The position numbers and the translations under genes were made by a program. Under the pieces are notes generated by a model, which was not told the DNA's origin, searched no databases, and saw only the letters and a program-made list of their open reading frames with translations. DNA of 64,000 nt from Tolypocladium sp. Sup5 PDA-1. Taxonomy: Eukaryota > Ascomycota > Sordariomycetes > Hypocreales > Ophiocordycipitaceae. Every line of letters begins with the position of its first letter. Position 1 is the first letter of the stretch. This document shows, piece by piece, positions 10,427 to 21,485 of the stretch. The DNA lies in NCBI GenBank assembly GCA_000750105.3, contig JPHH03000017.1, forward strand, positions 248,001 through 312,000, given 5' to 3'.

Positions 10427-11958
10427 ATGGGCTCCAATAGCACGCCGGGCTGGAGACGCCTGAACGTCGGTGTCATCGGCGGCGGGATTGGTGGCATGTC
10501 AGTAGCCATTGCTCTGCGCCGCTCTGGCCACGAAGTCACCATCTACGAAAAGTCCGACTTTGCCGGCGAGGTCGGCGCTTCGGTATCTTGCGCCGCGAAC
10601 GGCACGCGCTGGCTGCACGAGTGGAAGGTCGATGTCGCCAAGGGCGACCCCGTGGTCCTCAAGAAGCTCATCAACCGCGACTGGAAGACCGGCGAGCCCG
10701 TCAGCGTCTACGACCTGGACGACTATGAGAAGCGATGGGGATACGTTTACAACATGTTCCACAGGCAGTATATGCATGCCATGCTCAAGGACTGCGCGCT
10801 GCAAGAGGAGGGCGAAGGCACGCCCGCGAAGCTTGTTGTCAACTACAAGGTATGAACGGCCCGTCCGACAACCAACCACGTCGTGTATGCTTATTGGTCC
10901 AAGTGTCAAGAGATCGATCTCGAAGCCAGCAAGATTACCTTTGAGAATGGCACAGTCGCCCAGCACGACCTCATTGTCGGCGCCGACGGAATCGGATCTG
11001 CCGTGCGCAAGGCGATAGGCATCAAGCCGGCGAAGCGGCCCTCGGAGCAGAGCTGTCTGCACACCAACGTCACGACGGAGGAGGCCGTCAAGGCCGGCCT
11101 CATGGACTACTCCAAGCACAGCGCCCTGGAGTACTGGGGCGGCCAAGAAGGCAAATGGGACAAGATCGTCCTGTCGCCCTGCAACGACGGCAAGCTCCTG
11201 TCCTACTACTGCTTCTTCCCTCGCGAAAAGGGCGACTACGCGAACCAGACCTGGGGCGGAGAGGATCGCCCCGTCGAGGAGCTTCTGGAGCCCTACCCGG
11301 AGCTCGATCGCCACGTCTTCGGCCATCTCAAGATTGGAAAGGAGATCCGCCCCTGGCGGCTGTGGATTCACGACCCGTATCCGTACATCCACCGCAACAA
11401 CGTTTGCCTGCTGGGCGATGCCGGCCACCCGATGATGCCGCACCAGAGCCAGGGCGCGTGCATGGCCATTGAAGACGCCGCTGCTCTCGGCATCCTCTTC
11501 AACAAGGCCAACTTCCGGGGCGATATTGCCGAGGCGCTTGCCGTGTACGATGGTATTCGGTTGCCGCGTGTCACGCGGGTGCAGGCCGCGGCTGCAAAGG
11601 CAGCCTATAACATCAACGAGCGCATCGGTAAGTCTCGCAGTTCTGAACACCACTTTAGACGGAGAACGATTGCTAATGATGGTGCTATGCAGGCTTCTCG
11701 GTCAACAAAGATACTCCCACTTATAAGGTCGAGGACCCAAAGAAGATTCTGACCATTGAAGAAATGAATGCGTAAGTTCTGCCGCCTGCTTCTCAAGGGC
11801 TTTCGGGATTCTAACTCGGAGTTAGGTATGACATGCACAAGGACGCCGAAGAGCAGCTTGCCGCTCGGCGGGGGGTTCCATTTACGGAAAAGTTCATTCG
11901 GGGCTTGCCAGTCGGTCTCAAGCTGCCCAGTGGTATCACGGTCGGCGAGTCGAATTAG
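10427..11958 (+). CDS. FAD-dependent monooxygenase, salicylate-hydroxylase type, 452 aa, 4 exons
   Basis: Exons: 10427-10849, 10904-11627, 11693-11771, 11826-11958 (453 codons). The Rossmann FAD-binding motif VGVIGGGIGGMS is at residues 14-25, ending its beta-alpha-beta unit with an acidic YEKS. The DG motif (VGADGIGSAVR) and the second FAD motif GDAGHPMMPHQSQGACMAIED are present, the hallmark set of group A flavin monooxygenases. Closest functional family by pattern is salicylate 1-monooxygenase, which converts salicylate to catechol with release of CO2. The next gene is a catechol-type dioxygenase, which supports a ring-hydroxylating role. Related fungal enzymes also act on other phenolic acids, so the exact substrate is open. 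Confidence 0.88.
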
Positions 11959-12438
11959 TATAGCAATGGCGTATGTATTCACTTGGGGATGTAGGATATT
12001 CGTAGTTGCATCAAAATTGAGCTCATCATCTTTATATCCCCGTTCCATACAAATACAGTCCATACAAATACCGTCCATCGTGGCTGGGATATGAGTTGAG
12101 GCTAGTCACCAGCCTGGACCTGGCTTCCATCTATTCCTTGCAAGTCAGTAAGCACCTGCAACATAACTTGCAAGACAAGTTAAATTCGTTTGTTTTCTTC
12201 GTGATGACATTTGATCGTGGTCGGTTCGAGGAAGGCCACACGTCGCCTACGACTTTCACATCAGACGCTGGAACACCATGCACTTGGTCACTTGGTCACA
12301 TGCAGTATCGATTCCGCGTAAGTCCATGCATGAATTTCATAAATTAGGCAAAACAGCACGCTATAGAAATGTACAACCTCATTTCGACCATGAGCATTTG
12401 TCCACCTAAACCCCTCCCTCCCGGGCCAGACCGTCTCC
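11959..12438. other. Convergent intergenic spacer, 480 bp
   Basis: Between the 3' ends of the monooxygenase (plus) and dioxygenase (minus). A repeated ATACAAATAC segment occurs at about 12049-12070. I see no gene here. Confidence 0.55.
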
Positions 12439-13578
12439 TCAAGCAGCCTTGGCCAGGCTAATGTTGTACTCCAGCTCCAGCTCGGCCTTGGGGTCGCCCT
12501 TGCGAGGCATGAATCGCACCTTCAAATCATCCTTGACCGCAAACACCGAGTCATTGCTGAGGTACTTGCAGTCTTCGTCAAAGATCTGGGTTGTCAATGA
12601 CTTGCAGCCGCCCGCGCAAACCTAGGTCACAGTTAGACGATACTCAGCCGATGGACTTATTGGAGAGAGGCATCAGCTTACCATGAGATGGATGTGTGCG
12701 GGTCGGAAGACATGGCGGTCCATGAGCTCAAGCAGTTTCCCAGCTGGGCCATCTTGCGGGATCTGCGTGGATGGGGCCATTCATTAGTCGCACGGCTTTC
12801 CACACTGCAGCGGTCCTCAGAGCGCACTTACGGGATAGGGCGTCGGGCGCAGGCAGTAGAACGAGTATTTTCCTTCAGAGTCGGTCTTGAAGACTCCACG
12901 AAGGTTGTGGTCTTGCTGCTTGGAGTCTTGCTGTTCATAAAGACCTTGAGGAAGGTGTTAGAACGCGAATTTCGGGGCAATCCAAGCGTTTCGCATTCTT
13001 ACCGTTGGTAGATGCTTGCCAGACATCGACGGTGGCATTCGCAAGAGGCGCGCCGGTCTCGACGCTCGTCACCTTGCCGTGCATGAGCACAATCTGACCG
13101 TCCTCGGGCGTGTCGAAGCTGATGGTAGTCCCGTTCTCGCGGATCGGGGCATCAGATCTCCAGAAGGGACCCAGGATGGCAGACGCCGTAAGTCCACTCG
13201 TGCTCTTTGTAGCAGCGCTAAAAGTGATGTCGTCGACGAGTCTGTCGCCACATTAGTCTTGCTTTCCATACTCGCGCAACGCATCGTATGCACTTACGAT
13301 TCCAGGCCGATGACGTCGCACAGCAGCTGGCCCTCGTTGCGCTTGTTGTCGCTCATCTGGCCCGCCCAGTTGATCATTTGCACGCCCGCCATCCACTCAT
13401 CGGTCGTGAGCTGGACGTCGCGCGCAAAGTCGTGGACGTGCTTGATCAGGGCCGTCATGACCTCCCGTATGCGGGGCGAGGTGTTGGGCCCCATGGACTC
13501 GATGACATTGCGGGTAAACTCTGAGCCCAGGACATCGGCGTGGCCGTTCTGGCCGTTCTGCTGTGTGGAAGATGCCAT
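12439..13578 (-). CDS. Intradiol ring-cleavage dioxygenase (catechol 1,2-dioxygenase type), 298 aa, 5 exons
   Basis: Minus-strand exons: 13578-13298, 13241-13003, 12944-12832, 12762-12682, 12621-12439 (299 codons). The N-terminal helical part has the family segment ASAILGPFWRSDAP. The four Fe(III) ligands of the family can be placed: Tyr176 (GLYEQQ), Tyr210 (PTPYP), His234 and His236 (RPAHIH). Also typical are VDVWQAS and IPQDGPAGKLL. It should open catechol, or a hydroxylated catechol, to a cis,cis-muconate. It follows the monooxygenase gene tail to tail and shares the cluster with a dihydroxybenzoate decarboxylase, both of which would produce catechol. Intron 2 has a good CTAAC branch site. 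Four introns in under 1.2 kb is dense even for this window. Confidence 0.9.
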
Positions 13579-14222
13579 ATTTTGAGATTTTGAGGCGATC
13601 TACACGGGATGAAAGCAGCAACCAATACAGTCAAGGATGATTATAATCAGCAATGGTCTGCCCGGCTCAGCAGCCATGGGTTCGGAGGTGTCGAGTGGGA
13701 CCCTTTTAAGTCGGCTACCCGCCCCCGGCGCCTCACTCACAGTACACGACATGGCCAGATTCCCCATGGAGCCCCAGCGTACATGATGGCATTGACGCGC
13801 GGGCGCGGAAACTCGCCGTAGCCGTCGCTTTAGGGGATCCAGTGTTTGTCCCCTCACTTCACCCCGCACGCGAGTGTCTGGTCTCGTCATGTATGTTGGC
13901 GGGAGAGTCGGATGTGGGAGGTGCCTTACCCGACCACCGCTGCCGACGGCTGGGCCTCAGCCATGCAGCCTGGGCCAATGGACGTTTCAAGCCCGTGTGT
14001 CAAGGCCTCAGTAAGTGTGTATAATCTCAAGGTAATGCTGAGGCTGGGGTTGGCATGGCCGACATCGCGGAAGTCGTATGTTGGGGCATGCCCAGGCCAG
14101 CACCGGGCCATGACCAAGATGTATTTCGCGGATAATGCTTCCGTTGAAGGCTCATCGATGTCTCCAATTTGCAGCTTTAAATGCACTAATTCCAATATCT
14201 GAGCAAAGGGCAAAGTACAGGC
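13579..14222. other. Intergenic, 644 bp
   Basis: Promoter region of the dioxygenase gene and 3' region of the CoA-transferase gene, both on the minus strand. The short open frames in it show no motif. Confidence 0.55.
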
Positions 14223-16101
14223 CTACTTGCCCTGCTTCCTGTAGTCCTTCTCGTGGTCAAAGTCCCACGACGCCTCGTTTGTGCCGTTGGGCCTGCTCGC
14301 TCGCCTAAAGCTGATGTCCAGGCCCTCAATCTCCACCACGGGCAGAACAGCAGACACATCCGCCTTGTAGCCGTCCGAGTACCAGTGATCCAGGTACTGC
14401 GGCTGGTCAACGAACTCGGGATACAGCTTCCTCATCTGGCGCAGAACCGTGCCCGAGATCTGGTCGACGCTATGAGCGTGTCGCAGGGCGAGGAAGTCGT
14501 CGCCGGCTTGCTTCCGCAGCTGCTCTTGTACTTCGGCCGGCAAGAGCCCGGCTTTGAAGAGCAGGAGGTCGTAGTGCAGGAGTGAGGCCGTTCCATGCCA
14601 GGAGCCTCCTCGAATGGCCCGGTGATACAGGCCGGTGAGCGCGGCGATGGCTCCGATGCACCCTGTGCCGTAGTCGGAAATAGGGAACGGCGGCACGACG
14701 GGCTCGTCGAGACCCATGAAGCGGCCTTGCTCCCATGCGATTCCGCTGACCTGCGGATGAAGTTAGCCAAGTAGACATAAAACGAATCTCTGAGCCGGAA
14801 CTTACGCAGTCGGCGATTTGCTGCCAGCCTGGGCGTCCAGCCCATTCGCCCTTGTATCCGAAGCAGTTTTCGTTGACATAGACAATCCCCTTGCCTCTCT
14901 TGGCTGCCATCTCGGAGAGGGCTTTGGCCCCGTATCCAAGCTTCTCGAGAGCGCCGGGTCTGTAGCCATCGACCACAATATCGGCCTCTTCAAGCAGCTT
15001 ATCAAAGACCTGCCGGCCCTCTGGCGTCTTCAAGTCAAGATCCGTAGCTCGCTTCCCCATGTTTCCGTCTACCTGGAAGAAGGGCACGTCGCTCAGGTTC
15101 GGGCTCGTGACCTTGAGGACATCTGCACCGTACTCTGCCAGGATGCGCGCGATTACCGGGCCCGCGATGATGCGGCACATGTCGAGCACCTTGATGCCAG
15201 AAAGGAGGCGGCCGTCTCCTTTGTCTCCCAGCGGGTACTTTGGGGTGCTGCTCTCGAGCTGCTCCACGGTCCACGGAGGCAGCTCCCAATTGACTTTTCC
15301 CTACAGAGTTCATGATCAGCTCAATGTTTCCGCGGAATGGAAGGCCCAAAGCGGTGCCGTACATGGGGCGTGCGAAGAAACTCCTCATGCTTAAACGCCT
15401 TGACACCAGCCTGTCGACGCTGGGCATTCATCGACTCCAGCTGGTCGGCCGTAAACTTTTGAACTGCTGGCTCTATCACGCCCACAATCTCATCGTGTGC
15501 CGTGAGATCAGGGCGATGGGACTCTAGCCCAATCATGCGCAACGTGGTTGAAGCTTCCAGGGATCCATGGATGTGGTAGTACTCTCCTTTGTTGGCCGTC
15601 TCGTACAGATTGGCCGACATTCGGCGATACGGATTGGATTGCGCCTGGAGCAGATCCGTGTCTTTGCAATAGTTAATACTGAGAAAAGAGAAGAAAAATA
15701 AAATCCAATTGACGCCTCATCCACGCACCTTTCAACAAAGACCGGACATTTTTGTCGAGCTTGCCCAGGCCGCCTATTCTCGCAAGGTACGCCTGGAACA
15801 GAAACGCCGTCGTCTTTTCTTGATTCACAGCAATCTTGCGGCTTTTCTTGCCGCCGTCCCTCTGATCCACCAGAAGAGCCGCGACGCTGCCCTCGACCGC
15901 TTTCAGTGCCGCTGCGACCTCGGTCTCCTTGAATGGGATGGGAAAGTAGGGCTGGTCGCGGGCGCCGGTGAAGTCGACATCCGCCTTCTTTGCCTGGGCC
16001 TCGGGAGGGAGGGACACGCCATCGACGAGCGAGAATAGCAGGTCGAAAATCCGCGAGGTCTCGGCTATGGAGCTATATGGCTGCTCGTTGGATCCCATCA
16101 T
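14223..16101 (-). CDS. Family III CoA-transferase (CaiB/BaiF), 564 aa, 4 exons
   Basis: Minus-strand exons: 16101-15729, 15661-15363, 15300-14806, 14750-14223 (565 codons; a second ATG follows the first directly). The core shows the family III pattern LSGIKVLDMCRIIAGPVIAR, ILAEYGADVLKV, the DLDLKTPEGRQVFDKLL strand-helix, EEADIVVDGYRPGALEKLGY and NENCFGYKGEWAGRPGWQ. Enzymes of this family move CoA between carboxylates through an enzyme Asp anhydride. About 220 residues precede the core, as in other fungal members. Its place between ring-cleavage dioxygenase and hydrolase suggests it activates an aromatic acid or a ring-cleavage product. Acceptor and donor are unknown. The first intron's acceptor (TTGCAAAG, after a TTAAC branch site) is the least certain border. 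Confidence 0.85.
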
Positions 16102-16597
16102 GACAATGTGTTGGCAGAATCGGTGATGTTCTGTGGCGTCGCAGGAGTCGGTTTGAATCTCACTTACACAAGAAGTACGTTATGGGTAGGACAGGTTGAA
16201 CTGTAGCCGCCGCGTGCCGCATAAAGACCCGCCAAGGATTGACCCTCCAAGTTAAAGACCTCAAGAGCAAGAACCACCGGAGCCACTGTTTGTAGCGTCC
16301 ATCGCCTGCAGTTCCGGCCGTTGCCGCCTCCGAAGAGGCCCAGCGCAAGCCAGCTCCGATGACTGGAGCCCCCCACCGGGGCCACCAGTGGCAACCCCAA
16401 AAGTGGTCGGCTATGCGCGCCCCAACCTCCTCACCCTTCCGACGGGCCGATGCCTCCTGCGTCGCAATTGATGGAGCTCGCGTCTTACTCGCATGTTTAT
16501 GCCATATTGTACGAATATAGTGCTGGGCTTCCACCCATCACCGGCAATACTGTTGTTCTCACACACAAGTCGTTGAGCATACCATACATTTGCAAAC
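16102..16597. promoter_or_regulatory. Divergent promoter region, CoA-transferase / hydrolase
   Basis: 496 bp between two divergent starts. It is GC-rich in the middle, with an accumulation of CCG/CGG triplets (16310-16390) of the kind bound by Zn2Cys6 factors. No single clear palindrome could be fixed. Confidence 0.4.
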
Positions 16598-17602
16598 ATG
16601 CCGTTCCTCCGGATTGAAGACCAGGAACTTTACTACACCTTGACACCGTCTGGCGACGGCCCTACGATCCTCTTCATCCATGGCCTCGGATCATCCAATT
16701 CGTTCTATGCTTCCATAATTCCGTCACTGGTCCAAAATGGATACTCGTGCTTGGCCTTTGACACCCCAGGTTAGCAGTCCACGGGTCTTCCTTGCGCTGA
16801 CGAAAGCGCTGCTTATGTTGTGATGAACGTTTGTCTGAGCCCGTCTTAGGGAGCGCCCTGTCCAAATATCGAGGCAAAGACAGCGACCCCGAGATGATTT
16901 GCGGCGCAGCTAGTGCTCTCGTCTCTACTCTTGACCTCGACGCCAAGCGCATCATTGTCGTCGGGCACTCCATGGGGGCCATCGTGGCAAGCGAGCTGGC
17001 TCTTCATCTCGATCTCCTCGGCGTGGTGTTGATCGGACCAGTCAATCCATCGGAAGCCCTGGCAGACGTCTTTGCGGCGAGAATAAAGCTCGTACAAACC
17101 GGTATGGGCTGCCCTTGCTGCTGATGGTCGGGGTCATTGACTAACCCGACATGTCAAGATGGCATGGAAGCCGTAGCCAACACGGTTCCCGCTGCAGCGA
17201 CAGGACCAAAGGCATCACCAACGCATCGTGCTTTCATACGCACGCTCCTTCTTGCACAGACTTCGGAAGGCTACATGTCCCTATGTCGCACAATTGCAAA
17301 CGCGAAGCGCCCACGATACGACCAGATACGATGCCCGCTGCTCGTCATTGCCGGGTCTCACGACAAGACAAGTCCGATGGCAGGGTCTCAGGAGATTTTG
17401 AACAGGTTAGTACTCCTCTAGTATGAAACGTGCACGGATGTTAGTACTGATACGCATGAGTAGCTGGGGCGCGGACAAGAGCCAAAAACAACTCGAGGTG
17501 CTGGAGGGAGTCGGCCATTGGCATTGCGTAGAAGCTGGTGATGAGGTAGGCGCACTGGTGAGTAAATTCGCAGGAGGTTTAAGATCAAAGACTATCACTT
17601 AA
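16598..17602 (+). CDS. Alpha/beta hydrolase, enol-lactonase-like, 269 aa, 4 exons
   Basis: Exons: 16598-16769, 16850-17101, 17159-17405, 17464-17602 (270 codons). The fold markers are in order: oxyanion-hole strand ILFIHGLGSS (residues ~26-35), nucleophile elbow VGHSMGA (Ser near 97), CPLLVIAGSHDKTSP (acid strand with Asp) and GVGHWHCVEAGDEVGALV (catalytic His). The size and the last motif resemble 3-oxoadipate enol-lactone hydrolases and related small esterases. Such an enzyme would act after intradiol cleavage and lactonisation of the muconate. No muconate cycloisomerase was recognised in the window. Another ester or thioester substrate, for example the product of the divergent CoA-transferase, is equally possible. 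Confidence 0.8.
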
Positions 17603-17711
17603 ATCGGAGTGTTTGTCTACATAATTTGCCATCACCTTCATTCATTCTCGAGGCTATGGGGACCATCATCAAATGCTCTGATGTCTTCGTAGGTGGCAGA
17701 AATGTCTCGTC

Positions 17712-18295
17712 TCACGATTTGCTGAGAGCTTGAGCCACAAATGCTCCAGTGTCCTGTGCATTATCAGCGTCAGTATCATAATGTGGCGATGGTGTTGTCG
17801 CCTTATGTTCTGAGGGTACGCACGAGGTAAACCTGATAGAACTTCATTCTCCATTTCCCGTCAGCTGCGGACTTGACGAGCTCAGCCCGTGCAGCCCAGT
17901 CGATGTTGACATTGGCGCCATTCTTAAGGCCCGACGCGACGGTTCCGTAAATCATAAACTCGTTGGAACCGCTGGAGAACGGAAACACTTTGAAGATTGT
18001 GTGCTTGCGCGAGGCGACAGCGGTCCACATCTCGCGTCTTGCTGGGAGGATCTCTGTGTTCCCCGTGTTAGCCACGGCTGCGGTGAATCAACAAAGCCAA
18101 GTAGAGATACATGCCGTCACGGCCCTCGGCTCTCTTGGATGCGATGATGAACGTCGCATCCTCGGTCAGCATGCCGACATATTGCTCATCCTGACCCGGT
18201 AAGTCCGAGACCGCATAAAAGTCCTCGAAGAACTTGACGATCTCAGCGTCTACCGAGGAATCGGCTGGGTACTGTGCCTGGTAAGAGTGCGCCAT
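17712..18295 (-). CDS. SnoaL/NTF2-fold small protein, 150 aa, 3 exons
   Basis: Minus-strand exons: 18295-18115, 18053-17824, 17753-17712 (151 codons). The product has the NTF2-like layout: an N-terminal helix IVKFFEDFYAVSD, then EQYVGMLTEDATFIIASKRAEGRD, EILPARREMWTAVASRKHTI, a beta strand ending MIYGTVASGL, and WRMKFYQVYLDTGAFVAQAL. It is a typical length for a single SnoaL_4-type domain. Members act as small isomerases, dehydratases or binding proteins; the function here is unknown. Intron 1 (18114-18054) appears to use a GC donor because only that border keeps the frame. The last exon codes only 13 residues. It shares a divergent promoter with the decarboxylase gene. Confidence 0.7.
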
Positions 18296-19019
18296 ATTGA
18301 AGCTGATCTCACTGTGTCAAAGATATGTAGAGTAAAGTTGGTGAACCAAGAGTCTTTTCTCAATGGAAGATAAGGAGATGGATGTGCACAAAAGCCGAGG
18401 TCCAAGTGCAACCAACTATAGGGTATGCGTGCGCCTCGGGTGTTGGTTGGCTCTGGACGGCACTGCCATCTACTTGTTACTATCATAATACGCGATTAGC
18501 TTCGACGAGAGACGTTAATCCTTGTAGTTGCAAACGCCAATCCCTTGCTTGCGAAGGAGTTTGTCATCAACATTGAGGTTCTTTCCATCGTCTGCTGAGA
18601 CTGTCCCATGGCGTACTTTGTTCATGTAAGCGATTCTCACTCACCACTGTGAGTCTCGGCCATCACGTAGACGTGGCATCCACAGGTATCCCGTCCGTCG
18701 CTCTCGTAGGAGCCGCAGCCGCTGGGCGCCCATGTCCGACGGGAAGCGCTCAGCGTAGCAAACGAGGAACCTTGTTGTCCACTGGAGACGCGGGAACGCC
18801 GCGACAAGTTGACAGTGCATTCGACGAAAAGACTTACTGTATTAACCACACGGATGTCCAGCCTTTGACCCCGCATGCGGGAGCGGATACTGTGCACCGT
18901 ATGTACCCCGCGTGTACTCGATCAGCTCGGCATAGGCGCCCCGCGTCCTCCGCGTCTGGGGATGAATCGGAGGCGATGGATGCCACACGGACTGGACACA
19001 GGCTCGATAACCGAGCAGG
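18296..19019. promoter_or_regulatory. Divergent promoter region, SnoaL-like / decarboxylase
   Basis: There are 879 bp between the two starts (to 19174), with a TATA element near the right end listed separately. CGGATA occurs at 18884-18889. No gene is supported; the frame 18649-19158 (169 codons) has no motif and overlaps the decarboxylase leader. Confidence 0.45.
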
Positions 19020-19026
19020 TATAAAA
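19020..19026 (+). promoter_or_regulatory. TATA-box-like element (TATAAAA)
   Basis: TATAAAA sits 155 bases before the decarboxylase ATG, followed by a C/T-rich leader, a typical fungal core promoter layout. Confidence 0.5.
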
Positions 19027-19174
19027 TTGGCGCCTCTATCGTTCCTCTGTAAATATATGTATCCCCGTTCGTTATACATCTTGAGTTGCTTACGGCTGGT
19101 CCCACCACTCACTCATACCACTCTCACAGTCTCACCCCCATACAGACCCCTCTCATAACACAGCGTCTTACACA

Positions 19175-20242
19175 ATGTTGGGCAAAGTTGCACTGGAAGA
19201 GGCATTCGCCTTGCCGCGTCTCCACGAGAAGACGAGGTGGTGGGCCTCGCTGTTCGCGGTGAACCCGGACAAGCACGCGGCGGAAATGCAGGACATTACC
19301 GACATCCGGATCAAGTACATGGACAAGTACGGTGTTGGCTACACCATTCTGTCATACACAGCACCCGGCGTGCAGGATATCTGGGATCCCAAGGAGGCAC
19401 AGGCTATGACGGTTGAGATCAACGACTACGTTGCTGGAGCCATCAAGAGCCACCCCGATCGCTTTGGCGCTTTTGCGTAAGTCTACGGCCGCCTTTATGC
19501 CAGATTGTGTTGCAAATGCTGACATTTTTCCAGCACTCTTTCTATGCACAACCCAGAGGAGGCTGCCGCTGAGCTGAGGCGCTGCGTTACTCAATACGGC
19601 TTCAAGGGTGCCCTGGTCAACGACACCCAGCGCGCCGGTCCGGACGGCGACGACATGGTCTTCTATGACGGCCCGGAGTGGGACGTCTTCTGGTCGACCG
19701 TGACCGAGCTCGACGTCCCCTTCTATCTTCACCCCCGTAACCCGACCGGCACCATGCACGAAAAGCTCTGGGCCAAGCGCAAGTGGCTCATCGGCCCGCC
19801 CCTGAGCTTCGCCCAAGGCGTCAGCCTGCACGCGCTGGGCATGGTCACCAACGGCGTCTTCGACCGCCACCCCAAGCTGCAGGTCGTCCTGGGCCACCTG
19901 GGCGAGCACATCCCCTTTGATATGTGGCGCATCAACCACTGGTTCGAGGACGTCAAGAAGCCCCTCGGCCTGTCGTGCAAGAAGACGATCCGCGAGTACT
20001 TCCAGCAGAACCTGTGGATCACCACCAGCGGGCACTTTTCCACCACGACGCTGCAGTTTTGCATGTCCGAGGTGGGCGCCGACCGCATCCTGTTCTCCAT
20101 CGACTACCCCTTTGAGTCGTTTGATGATGCCTGCGTTTGGTACGACGGCGTGCAGCTCAACATGGTGGACAAGATCAAGATTGGCAGGGACAATGCCAAG
20201 AAGCTGTTTAAGCTGCCCGACTTCAAGGACAGCCAGAGCTAG
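19175..20242 (+). CDS. 2,3-dihydroxybenzoate decarboxylase-type amidohydrolase, 336 aa, 2 exons
   Basis: Exons 19175-19476 and 19534-20242 (337 codons). The amidohydrolase_2 (ACMSD-related) pattern is complete: KVALEEAFALPR at the N-terminus (metal-ligand Glu8), FYLHPRNP (His near 167), LGHLGEHIPFD (His near 219) and ILFSIDYPFES (Asp near 289). These positions agree with the known residues of fungal 2,3-dihydroxybenzoate decarboxylases, which release CO2 from 2,3-dihydroxybenzoate to give catechol. The same fold includes gamma-resorcylate and salicylate decarboxylases, so the ring position attacked is not certain. With the dioxygenase at 12.4 kb it forms a minimal dihydroxybenzoate-to-muconate route. 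A TATA element lies 155 bases upstream. Confidence 0.9.
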
Positions 20243-20481
20243 GCTGATGTACATGTACCTTACGAATGAAAATTATGTCTGGCGATGATCATCCTCAAGA
20301 CTGCTGCGGTATCCTCTGGAGCAAAAGATGACTGTAAAAGGCGTGATGAATTCATAACATGGCGCCCATATAAACGTCTATGGCAGCGATACCTTTCATG
20401 TACATCGTACAACTTGTTTCACCTCCCACTTATATTACAAGCCTACGACGGCGGCACTCGTCCCTAGGACATGTCCCTTAC

Positions 20482-21485
20482 TCAAGACTTCTCAACATCG
20501 GAGCTATTGTTGGACCGGTTGGCCGTGGCCTTGGGGCTGAAGAACATCCCGGGATGCCCGATGCAGAGCGAAAAGACGGCAATGACAACGAGTCTGTGTC
20601 GAATGTTAGCATTGGTAATCACACGCACGTGGATAAATAACGAGAATTCACTTACACTCCCTCGAGCCCAATGAAGAGACCCTGGTTGGTGACCAAGTCA
20701 GAGCCATTGTAGCCCTTGCTCAGTTCGTAGCATCGGTAGATGGATCGGCCGAGAATCAAGACAATCGCAAGGCCGAGGCCAGCAAAAAAGAGACGCATTC
20801 TCGAGTTCAGGGGCGCCGTAGTCTTGTCGCGGACGTAGCGAATTATGTAGTCCGCGAAGAGTACGGAGAAGATGAAGAGGACTGCGACCTGGAGGCCCAA
20901 GCCGGCCATGGCAATGTCGACGCCGGTTTGGCTCGATCCTGAGCTTGTGGTAGAGAGGGCACCACCTGCTGCCTGCAGGACGAGACAGACGAGGTCGGCG
21001 GGGATGAAGATCCAGTAGAAGAACTTGGGGTTGAAGCGCGATAATTCGGGGGCCAGATGGTTGATCCTGGAGCAATGTTAGCACTTCTGCTTCTGCAGGT
21101 CGATGTCAACCAAAGAATCTCACGTCTTGGATAGCGTGACGTAAATCGACGCCGTGTAGAACACAGGCCCCGTAGTGATGAAGACAATCTGAATCATGAA
21201 GCCCCCAAAGGAGAAAGGGTTCTGGTAGAGAATGATGCGCCCGGCATAGCCAACCATCTCAACGAGGCATCCGAAAATTATGAAGGACATGAACCACCAG
21301 CTCCTCCAGCGGATGCCAAGAAAGATGTGGACGGCCATGGCAATGGCATATAGGGCGAGGAAGGTAATGTTGGCCGCCAGCGACGGCCGGTACTGGTAGA
21401 CGCTCCATTCGATGGGGCAGAGATCGAGTGTGCAGTTGGCGTTGGGGCCGAAGGCGATGAGGTGGTCGGGCAGTTGCAACGACAT
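20482..21485 (-). CDS. RTA1-like seven-helix membrane protein, 294 aa, 3 exons
   Basis: Minus-strand exons: 21485-21124, 21066-20656, 20593-20482 (295 codons). Seven hydrophobic segments alternate with short polar loops, as in the lipid-translocating exporter (RTA1/RSB1/RTM1) family. Family marks include EMVGYAGRII in helix 3, FMIQIVFITTGPVFYTASIYVTLSKT, the WIFIPADLVCLVLQAAGG segment (the conserved D-x-x-x-Q-x-x-GG pattern) and RSIYRCYELSKGY. Members confer resistance to toxic lipids and small molecules at the plasma membrane. Next to phenol-producing enzymes it may protect against the aromatic substrate, which is inference. It converges with the decarboxylase gene (spacer 239 bp). Confidence 0.85.

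Noticed and set aside
10499..11653. 384-codon open frame on the minus strand
   Set aside because: It lies exactly antisense to the FAD monooxygenase exons. It has no motifs and arises from GC-rich third codon positions.
19352..20254. 300-codon minus-strand frame
   Set aside because: Antisense shadow of the decarboxylase gene, whose catalytic motifs are all on the plus strand.
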